A stretch of DNA of 13,635 bases from Caryophanales bacterium UBA1423. GTDB lineage: Bacteria; Bacillota_I; Bacilli_A; RF39; UBA660. The stretch covers positions 21,760 to 35,394 of the forward strand of contig DBPJ01000004.1 in the NCBI GenBank assembly GCA_002304855.1, in the 5' to 3' direction. The notes below the pieces were generated by a model. The model saw nothing but the letters and a program-made list of their open reading frames with translations, did no database searches and was not told where the DNA came from. How positions within the stretch are numbered: position 1 is the stretch's first letter; each line of letters starts with the position of its first letter. The position numbers and the translations under genes were made by a program. Of this stretch, positions 7,884-13,635 are shown piece after piece.

Positions 7884-9152
7884 ATGGAATTTGTTACTAA
7901 TATAAGCGCAAAAGAATTTGATCAATTCGCTAAAAGTCATGCACTAAAATCTCATTTTATGCAGTCAGCTAGTTGGGGACAAGTATGTAAAAAAGGGAAA
8001 AACTTAATTCCTCATTATGTAGGACTTAAAGATAATAATCAATTAGTAGCGGCAACTTTATTATTACAGAAAAAATTATTTTTAGGATATTCCTATTTTT
8101 ATGCCCCAAGAGGTTATATAATTGATTTTAATAATAGTTCGCTACTAACACATTTTACTAAATGTCTAAAATCATATGCTAAAAAGAATAAGAGTATATT
8201 TATTAAAATTGATCCTGACATTGAATTACATCATATAGATGATAATGGATTACCAATTGATGATGGATATAATAATTATTCATTGATAAAATTACTAAAA
8301 CAATTAGGTTACAAACATTTAGGATTCAATAAAGGTTTTGAACATAATCAACCACGCTATACCTTTCGTTTAAATATGGACAAACCATTTGAAGAAATAA
8401 AAGCTAACTTTCATCCAACAACTAGAAAAATATTAAATAAAAATAATCCCTATAATTTAGAGATTAAATATGGGACCGGCAAAGATATTAAAAATTTCTG
8501 GAAATTAATGAAAATCACCGCTAATCGTAATGACTTTGTAAGCAATGTATATCAATACTATTATAATTTCTATAACATATTACATAAACATAATATGAGT
8601 GATTTGTATTATATAACAATTGATATTAAAAAAATTATAAAAACCACTAATATAATGATTACTGAAACTAAAAAAGAAATAAAAAATACTAATAATATTA
8701 ATATTAAAAATGATTTAATTAATAAGTTGGAAAAATTGCAAAGCAATCTTAAATCATTTAAAAACTATCAACAAGAATATGAAAATAATTTATTAATATC
8801 AGCTATTATTACCGCTAAATTTAATGATAAAGTATGGACTATCCATGGTGGTAATCACAACGCCTTTAAAGAATTAAATGCTAACTATATATTATATTAT
8901 CAAGTTCTCTTAGATGCTTATAATAATGGTTATAAGATATTTGATTTTTTTGGCACAACTGGTAATCCAAATAGTAATGACAATATTGCAGGTATTCACT
9001 TATTTAAAAAACGATTTGGTGGTAGATATATTGAATTTATTGGTGAATTTGATTTAATTATTTATAAATTACCATATTTTATATTCACTAAAATAATTCC
9101 AATGTATCGAAAAATAAAAAAGGCAATTGCTAAATATAGATTAAAAAAATAA
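7884..9152 (+). CDS. FemABX-family peptidoglycan interpeptide-bridge aminoacyltransferase (paralogue 3)
   Basis: Third FemABX paralogue, 422 residues. Lobe 1: FMQSASWGQVCKKGKN, HYVGLKDNN (44-52), YAPRGYIIDFNN (73-84), FIKIDPD (106-112). Lobe 2: TTRKILNK, NRNDFVSNVYQYYYNFY (214-230), the inserted arm (~248-300), which here is unusually rich in Asn, Ile, Thr and Lys and less heptad-like, then FDFFGTTGNP (353-362), LFKKRFGG (373-380, Phe374-Lys375 conserved) and FIGEFDL. The basic tail ends KKAIAKYRLKK. The changes FYGITG to FFGTTG and KKGF to KKRFGG suggest a different acceptor or donor from paralogue 2, but this is inference. The frame is intact and the start is set by AAGGA 7 nt before the ATG, so it is not a pseudogene. 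Probably cotranscribed with paralogue 2; convergent with paralogue 4, stop codons 6 nt apart. Confidence 0.9.
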   Translation: MEFVTNISAKEFDQFAKSHALKSHFMQSASWGQVCKKGKNLIPHYVGLKDNNQLVAATLLLQKKLFLGYSYFYAPRGYIIDFNNSSLLTHFTKCLKSYAKKNKSIFIKIDPDIELHHIDDNGLPIDDGYNNYSLIKLLKQLGYKHLGFNKGFEHNQPRYTFRLNMDKPFEEIKANFHPTTRKILNKNNPYNLEIKYGTGKDIKNFWKLMKITANRNDFVSNVYQYYYNFYNILHKHNMSDLYYITIDIKKIIKTTNIMITETKKEIKNTNNINIKNDLINKLEKLQSNLKSFKNYQQEYENNLLISAIITAKFNDKVWTIHGGNHNAFKELNANYILYYQVLLDAYNNGYKIFDFFGTTGNPNSNDNIAGIHLFKKRFGGRYIEFIGEFDLIIYKLPYFIFTKIIPMYRKIKKAIAKYRLKK

Positions 9153-9180
9153 AAGGCACTAATATTTAAGTGCCTTTTTT
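9151..9180. terminator. Shared bidirectional terminator between convergent FemABX paralogues 3 and 4
   Basis: A 10-bp perfect stem (9151-9160 with 9169-9178, 8-nt loop) flanked by T-runs on both strands. On the plus strand it begins in the stop codon of paralogue 3. On the minus strand it is inside the coding sequence of paralogue 4: it encodes the last residues (KKALKY) and its TAG stop is at 9159-9161. Confidence 0.87.
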
Positions 9181-10430
9181 GATATTAATTTCTTTAACCA
9201 AGATAAAATTTTAAATAAATAATAATATCCACTATTAATAATTAAGGTAAATTCACCAATTAATTCAACTACACAACCATTAAATCCTTTCTTAAATTCA
9301 TATATGCCATAATATTCACTATCTTTATTAAAATCGCCAGTAATACCATAAAAATTAATTCGCTTATAACCCCATTCAATAGCATCTTTAATATGTTGTT
9401 CATATAAAGCATATTTAGGCATAAAATCACGATATTGTTCAATATAACCACTAGATAAGGTTAAATATTCCCTACCTGATTTCATTGATAATAAGGCCGC
9501 AATTGGAATAATATCATCATGTTTTTTCAATAATTCTTCAGCTTTCATCAATTCATCTTGGTATTTTGATATCAATGAATTAGATATAGCTAATTGTTGT
9601 TTTAAATTTTTACCTACTTTTTCTTTACTCATTTTAGCTAATATCTCTTTATTTTCATCCTGTTTTAATTTTAATAGATTAAGAGTATTTTCATAATAAG
9701 CTTTAGGATCAATATAAGCTAGATAAAAAACACTATATTTTTGTAAATGCTTATAAAACTGTTTATAATAAGCTAAAGAACGATATCCAAATTGTTTTCT
9801 TTTAGCCGTTTGTTCCAATATAGAAGCAAAAATAGGTAATTCTTGTTCATCAATTCTTTTAACTTTAACTCCTTTTTGATGAGTTAAATCAATATTTTTT
9901 CTGGTACTTTTAGAAAAGTTTGAACTAACTTTATCATAGTCACCAGTAACATCTAGCACATAAGACCATCTTATTTGAGCAGTTTCAAAATAACGATTGA
10001 AACCAAAAAAACGATAACCTAATTCAACAAGATTATTAATCGCTTCATCATTAACTACATCATCAATAATTTCACCATTACTATTTCGGACTCTATATAT
10101 TACATTTGGATCAATCGTTAATACAAAACCATTATTATTGCGGATATATTTTTTAATTTGTTCTGTAAATGTCTTTAATATTGATTTGTCATTATAATCA
10201 ATAATAAAACCACGAATAGCATAAAAGGTTGATTTATTTAAAAAGAGCTTTCTTTCTAAAAGCAAACTTACTGCTATTATCTTGTTATTATCTTTGAGGC
10301 CAACAAAATGAATTTTATAACCTTGTTCTTTTTTTAATTCTCCTAATTCAACTGTCTGTAAGAAATTAGCTTGTTCATGACCACTAACAAATTTATTAAA
10401 TTCATCATGCGAAATAACTGATAATTTCAT
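9159..10430 (-). CDS. FemABX-family peptidoglycan interpeptide-bridge aminoacyltransferase (paralogue 4)
   Basis: Fourth FemABX paralogue, on the opposite strand, 423 residues from the ATG at 10428-10430. An in-frame GTG three codons earlier (10437-10439) overlaps the ribosome site GGGGTG, which sits 6 nt before the ATG, and the ATG start gives MKLSVISHDEF in register with the paralogues, so I reject the longer form. Lobe 1: NFLQTVELGELKKEQGY, HFVGLKDNN (41-49), YAIRGFIIDYND (70-81), LTIDPNV (104-110). Lobe 2: STRKNIDL, KRKQFGYRSLAYYKQFY (210-226), a well-formed coiled-coil arm (~242-305), INFYGITGDF (358-367), YEFKKGF (377-383) and VELIGEFTL. Aromatic, lysine-rich tail. Its catalytic-lobe motifs are nearly those of paralogue 2, so these two are probably the closest pair. 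Transcribed in the same direction as fusA-tuf but behind the tuf terminator. Donor amino acid unknown. Confidence 0.92.
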   Translation of the reverse strand: MKLSVISHDEFNKFVSGHEQANFLQTVELGELKKEQGYKIHFVGLKDNNKIIAVSLLLERKLFLNKSTFYAIRGFIIDYNDKSILKTFTEQIKKYIRNNNGFVLTIDPNVIYRVRNSNGEIIDDVVNDEAINNLVELGYRFFGFNRYFETAQIRWSYVLDVTGDYDKVSSNFSKSTRKNIDLTHQKGVKVKRIDEQELPIFASILEQTAKRKQFGYRSLAYYKQFYKHLQKYSVFYLAYIDPKAYYENTLNLLKLKQDENKEILAKMSKEKVGKNLKQQLAISNSLISKYQDELMKAEELLKKHDDIIPIAALLSMKSGREYLTLSSGYIEQYRDFMPKYALYEQHIKDAIEWGYKRINFYGITGDFNKDSEYYGIYEFKKGFNGCVVELIGEFTLIINSGYYYLFKILSWLKKLISKKALKY

Positions 10431-10453
10431 GTCTTTCACCCCAATGTAATACC

Positions 10454-10482
10454 ATTATACAATAATTAGGGTGCTTTTTCTA
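10454..10482 (-). promoter_or_regulatory. Candidate promoter of FemABX paralogue 4
   Basis: A perfect TATAAT on the minus strand (10454-10459) 23 bp before the chosen ATG, between the tuf terminator and the gene. The -35 region at 17-bp spacing (10477-10482) is a poor match, so only the -10 is well supported. Confidence 0.45.
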
Positions 10483-10494
10483 TTGATAAAAATT

Positions 10495-10529
10495 AAAAAA
10501 ACAAGGAATTTAAATTATTCCTTGTTTTT
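10495..10529 (-). terminator. Intrinsic terminator of tuf (end of the fusA-tuf unit)
   Basis: On the minus strand a 13-bp stem (10517-10529 with 10497-10509, 7-nt loop) followed by continuing T residues, 11 nt after the tuf stop. It insulates the downstream Fem gene from str-operon transcription. Confidence 0.87.
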
Positions 10530-10540
10530 AATTTAAGTAA

Positions 10541-11725
10541 TTACTCAATTATTTCGCTAACGACGCCAGCACCAACAGTTCTACCGCCTTCACGGATTGA
10601 GAACTTAGTACCTTTTTCAATAGCAATTGGACTTAACAATTCAACTTTCATTGTAATTTTATCTCCTGGCATAACCATTTCTACGCCTTGGGGTAATTCA
10701 ACAATACCAGTTACGTCAGTTGTTCTGAAATAGAATTGTGGACGATAGTTACTGAAGAATGGAGTATGACGTCCGCCTTCTTCTTTACTTAGAACATATA
10801 CTTCAGCTTCAAATTTCTTATGAGGTGTTACTGATCCTGGTTTACATAGTACTTGACCACGTTCAATATCTTCACGGGCAATACCACGAAGTAGTAATCC
10901 TGCATTATCGCCCGGTTCAGCATAGTCTAATTGCTTTCTAAACATTTCAATACCAGTTACAACTGTTTTCTTAGTTGGTTTTAGTCCAACAATTTCAACT
11001 TCATCGTTCAATTCGATACGACCACGTTCAACACGGCCAGTTGCGACAGTACCACGACCTGTAATTGTAAATACATCTTCAACCGGCATTAAGAATGGTT
11101 TTGATGTATCACGTTCAGGTGTTGGAACATATTCATCAACAGTATTCATTAACTCAATTATTGTTTTTTCAGCTTCTGGGTCACCTTCTAATGCTTTTAA
11201 TGCTGAACCACGAATAATTGGAGCATTATCACCATCAAATCCATATTCATTTAATAGTTCACGGATTTCCATTTCTACTAAATCTAATAATTCTGGATCA
11301 TCAACCATATCACATTTATTCATAAAAACAACAATTTTTGGTACTCCTACTTGACGTGCTAATAAGATATGTTCACGGGTTTGTGCCATAGGACCATCTG
11401 TTGCAGCAATAACTAGGATTGCACCATCCATTTGTGCTGCACCAGTAATCATATTTTTAATATAGTCAGCGTGTCCTGGGCAGTCAACGTGAGCATAGTG
11501 ACGTTTATCAGTTTCATATTCGACGTGTGATGTATTAATAGTTATACCACGCGCTTTTTCTTCTGGTGCTTTATCAATTTGTTCATAAGCTTGTTTTTCA
11601 GCTAAGCCTTTCTTTGCTAATACTGATGTAATAGCTGATGTTAATGTTGTTTTTCCGTGGTCGACGTGACCTATCGTACCAATATTTACGTGTGGTTTTG
11701 AACGATCAAATTTTTGTTTTGCCAT
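10541..11725 (-). CDS. tuf: Elongation factor Tu
   Basis: GTPase that delivers aminoacyl-tRNA to the ribosomal A site. 394 residues, full length. Domain 1 has the P-loop GHVDHGKT (19-26), effector RGITI (59-63), DCPGHADY (81-88), NKCD (136-139) and SALKALEG (174-181); domains 2 and 3 follow, with the typical [13 protein letters not shown] and the C-terminal [18 protein letters not shown] segment. The ATG follows a perfect AAGGAGG. It lies 65 bp after fusA, the usual order, with a candidate own promoter in the gap and a strong terminator behind. Its codon and base use is visibly less A+T-rich than the Fem genes, as expected for a highly expressed gene. It also carries the aminoacyl-tRNAs that Fem enzymes compete for. 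Confidence 0.99.
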   Translation of the reverse strand: MAKQKFDRSKPHVNIGTIGHVDHGKTTLTSAITSVLAKKGLAEKQAYEQIDKAPEEKARGITINTSHVEYETDKRHYAHVDCPGHADYIKNMITGAAQMDGAILVIAATDGPMAQTREHILLARQVGVPKIVVFMNKCDMVDDPELLDLVEMEIRELLNEYGFDGDNAPIIRGSALKALEGDPEAEKTIIELMNTVDEYVPTPERDTSKPFLMPVEDVFTITGRGTVATGRVERGRIELNDEVEIVGLKPTKKTVVTGIEMFRKQLDYAEPGDNAGLLLRGIAREDIERGQVLCKPGSVTPHKKFEAEVYVLSKEEGGRHTPFFSNYRPQFYFRTTDVTGIVELPQGVEMVMPGDKITMKVELLSPIAIEKGTKFSIREGGRTVGAGVVSEIIE

Positions 11726-11749
11726 TTCTATTCCTCCTTATAAATATAT

Positions 11750-11778
11750 ATTTTACCTAACACTTGAATATTTTTCAA
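11750..11778 (-). promoter_or_regulatory. Candidate internal promoter for tuf
   Basis: In the fusA-tuf gap the minus strand has TTGAAA (11773-11778), 17-bp spacer, TAAAAT (11750-11755), each 5/6 to consensus, ending 24 bp before the tuf ATG. A 6-bp inverted repeat (CTTGAA...TTCAAG, 11763-11779) overlaps the -35; it has no T-run, so it is not a terminator. A separate tuf promoter would fit the excess of EF-Tu over EF-G in cells. Confidence 0.45.
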
Positions 11779-11790
11779 GCGTTTTAGCCA

Positions 11791-13635
11791 TTATTGACCC
11801 CCATTTTTTCTTATTATTTCTTCAGCAATATTTTTAGGAACTTCTTCATAATGATCAAATGTCATTGTAAATGTTCCCCGGCCTTGGGTATTTGAACGCA
11901 AACTGGTTGCGTATCCAAACATTTCAGATAGTGGTACATCAGCTTTTAATAATATAGCATTACCTCTAGATTCTTGTCCTATTGGACGACCACGTCTAGC
12001 TGTAATATCACCCATGACATTACCAACATATTCTTCCGGTACTACTACTTCAGTACGCATAATTGGTTCAAGTAAAATTGGTTTACATTTTGTTTTAGCT
12101 TCTTTTAAAGCTAAACTAGCTGCCACTTTGAAAGCAATTTCACTTGAGTCAACATCATGGTATGAACCATCATACAATGTCGCTTTAACATCCATCATTG
12201 GATATCCAGCTACAATACCCGCTTTCATTGCTTCTCGTAACCCCTTATCAACTACCGGAATATATTCACGCGGAACTACTCCTCCAACAATTGCATCAAC
12301 AAATTCATAACCTTTACCCGGATTAGGTTCAAACTTAACCCAAACGTGACCATACTGACCTCTACCACCAGACTGTTTAATGTATTTACCTTCACAATTA
12401 GCTGGGACAGTAATAGTTTCACGATAAGCAACTTGCGGCTTACCAACAGTTGCCTCAACTCCAAATTCGCGACGCATACGATCAACGATGATCTCTAAAT
12501 GTAATTCACCCATACCTTCGATAACTGTTTGACTAGTTTCATTGTCAGTATGTGATCTAAAGGTAGGATCCTCTTCCGCTAATTTAGTTAAAGCAATTCC
12601 CATTTTATCTTGATCAGCTTTTGATTTAGGTTCAATCGCTACTGAAATAACTGGTTCTGGGAATATCATTGATTCTAATATAATTGGTTTTTTCTCATCA
12701 CATAATGTATCCCCAGTAGTAGTATTTTTAAGACCGACCGCTGCTGCTATATCACCAGTAAATACTTCACTAACTTCTGATCTATCATCAGCATGCATTA
12801 ATAATATGCGGCCAATTCTTTCTTTAGTATTCTTAGTAGCATTTAAAATATAAGAACCACTATTCAATTTACCCGAATAAACTCTAAAGAAAGTTAATCT
12901 TCCAACAAATGGATCAGTCATAATTTTAAAAGCTAAAGCACTAAACGGTTCATTATCATCAGGATGTCTTTCACCTTCTTCACCATTTGGTAATATACCT
13001 TTAATTGATTCAATATCAATTGGTGATGGTAAATAATCAACAATCGCATCTAATAATAATTTAATACCTTTATTGCTTAATGCTGCGCCACATAATACTG
13101 GGAAAAATTTAACTTGTAATGTTCCCTTTCTGATAGCACTCTTGATTAAATCAACTGTAATTTCACCACCCTCAAGATAAGCCATCATTAAATCATCATC
13201 AAATTCAGCTGCTGTTTCTATTAATTTATTTCTTCTTTCGTTTACTATATCCACTAAATGATTAGGTATTTCAATTTCATTTACATCCTCATTTTCAGTA
13301 CCAACATATTCATAAGCTTTTAAAGTAACTAGATCGATAATACCATTAAAATTCTCTTCAGCCCCAATAGGCCATTGAATAGGTTCGGCATTAACCCCTA
13401 ATCTACTCCTAATTGATTTTAAACTATATTCAAAATCAGCACCGATTTTATCCATTTTATTGGCAAATATTAAACGTGGAACTTTATATTCAGTCGCTTG
13501 CCTCCAAACGGTTTCTGTTTGTGGTTCAACCCCTGCTTGAGCATCAATTAGCGCACAAGCGCCATCTAATACTCGCAAACTTCTTGAAACTTCAATGGTA
13601 AAATCGACGTGACCAGGTGTATCAATAATATTAAT
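11791..13635 (-). CDS. fusA: Elongation factor G (5' end beyond the right edge)
   Basis: Ribosomal translocase GTPase. The open frame continues to the last base of the window, giving 614 residues of the usual ~690; about 75-80 N-terminal residues with the P-loop are outside. Visible from the edge inward: G3 motif DTPGHVDF immediately at the edge (codons near 13621-13605), [18 protein letters not shown]4 NKMD (13459-13448), then domain II ([15 protein letters not shown]), domain III ([20 protein letters not shown]), domain IV ([20 protein letters not shown]) and domain V ([36 protein letters not shown]). A TTG at 13576-13578 could be mistaken for a start, but it is an internal leucine of the conserved [10 protein letters not shown] segment. 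Upstream of tuf, as in other str operons. Confidence 0.98.
   Translation of the reverse strand: MNIIDTPGHVDFTIEVSRSLRVLDGACALIDAQAGVEPQTETVWRQATEYKVPRLIFANKMDKIGADFEYSLKSIRSRLGVNAEPIQWPIGAEENFNGIIDLVTLKAYEYVGTENEDVNEIEIPNHLVDIVNERRNKLIETAAEFDDDLMMAYLEGGEITVDLIKSAIRKGTLQVKFFPVLCGAALSNKGIKLLLDAIVDYLPSPIDIESIKGILPNGEEGERHPDDNEPFSALAFKIMTDPFVGRLTFFRVYSGKLNSGSYILNATKNTKERIGRILLMHADDRSEVSEVFTGDIAAAVGLKNTTTGDTLCDEKKPIILESMIFPEPVISVAIEPKSKADQDKMGIALTKLAEEDPTFRSHTDNETSQTVIEGMGELHLEIIVDRMRREFGVEATVGKPQVAYRETITVPANCEGKYIKQSGGRGQYGHVWVKFEPNPGKGYEFVDAIVGGVVPREYIPVVDKGLREAMKAGIVAGYPMMDVKATLYDGSYHDVDSSEIAFKVAASLALKEAKTKCKPILLEPIMRTEVVVPEEYVGNVMGDITARRGRPIGQESRGNAILLKADVPLSEMFGYATSLRSNTQGRGTFTMTFDHYEEVPKNIAEEIIRKNGGQ

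Noticed and set aside
7884..9152. Paralogue 3 as a decaying pseudogene
   Set aside because: Despite its skewed composition the frame is full length, with conserved PRG, KIDP, FKK and IGEFDL motifs and a good ribosome site.
5215..10430. Fem cluster as a lysostaphin-type bacteriocin immunity locus or a mobile island
   Set aside because: No peptidase toxin, transposase, integrase, flanking repeats or tRNA attachment site is visible; a core housekeeping role is simpler.
10428..10439. GTG start for FemABX paralogue 4 giving a 426-residue protein
   Set aside because: The GTG is part of the GGGGTG ribosome site, and the ATG three codons later has proper spacing and aligns with the N-termini of the other three paralogues.
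11761..11781. Terminator between fusA and tuf
   Set aside because: The stem is only 6 bp and no T-run follows on the minus strand; fusA and tuf are normally cotranscribed.
11791..13578. EF-G read as a complete 595-residue protein starting at 13578
   Set aside because: The codon there is TTG inside the conserved [10 protein letters not shown] segment, and the frame stays open with DTPGHVDF up to the window edge; the gene is cut by the edge, not shortened.
1..13635. tRNA, rRNA, riboswitch or CRISPR elements
   Set aside because: Intergenic gaps are all under about 140 bases and are filled by promoters and terminators; no cloverleaf, conserved RNA motif or spaced repeats were seen.

Overview
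The window is AT-rich DNA from a low-GC Gram-positive bacterium (Bacillota). The proteins are of Bacilli/Clostridia type. Shine-Dalgarno sites are strong, and TGA ends spo0A, eno and murD, so the standard bacterial code is used rather than the Mycoplasma/Spiroplasma code. Together with spo0A, a Mur ligase and four FemABX-type transferases, this points to a walled and possibly spore-forming member of the Bacilli. The high A+T and short intergenic gaps suggest an Erysipelotrichia-like or uncultured gut-Bacilli lineage, but the lineage is inferred.

Layout, left to right. (1) 1-5075, all on the minus strand, transcribed in the order murD, eno, spo0A, gpmI. murD and eno form a tightly coupled pair (4-nt gap) behind a good promoter at 5098-5126. 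eno ends in an intrinsic terminator. spo0A follows as its own unit with its own terminator. gpmI runs off the left edge with essentially its full length present. (2) 5076-5214 is a divergent promoter region. (3) 5215-9152, plus strand, holds three FemABX-family genes of about 420 codons: the first alone with its own promoter and terminator, the second and third as an apparent two-gene operon. (4) 9159-10430, minus strand, is a fourth FemABX paralogue, convergent with the third and sharing a bidirectional terminator with it. (5) 10541-13635, minus strand, is the fusA-tuf part of the str operon; fusA lacks its first codons at the right edge.

How the genes fit together. eno and gpmI are neighbouring steps of lower glycolysis. 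MurD adds D-Glu to the peptidoglycan stem peptide. FemABX enzymes use aminoacyl-tRNA to build the interpeptide cross-bridge on lipid II. EF-Tu/EF-G serve translation, and EF-Tu also carries the aminoacyl-tRNA that Fem enzymes consume. Spo0A is the master response regulator of sporulation entry.

The most notable content is the cluster of four full-length, mutually divergent FemABX paralogues, one more than the three Fem enzymes that build the S. aureus pentaglycine bridge. Also of note are the placement of spo0A between two glycolytic genes, murD paired with eno rather than in a division/cell-wall cluster, and terminator hairpins built into the last codons of eno and of the fourth Fem gene. 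I see no mobile elements, CRISPR arrays, tRNAs or rRNAs. No gene-free stretch exceeds about 140 bases.
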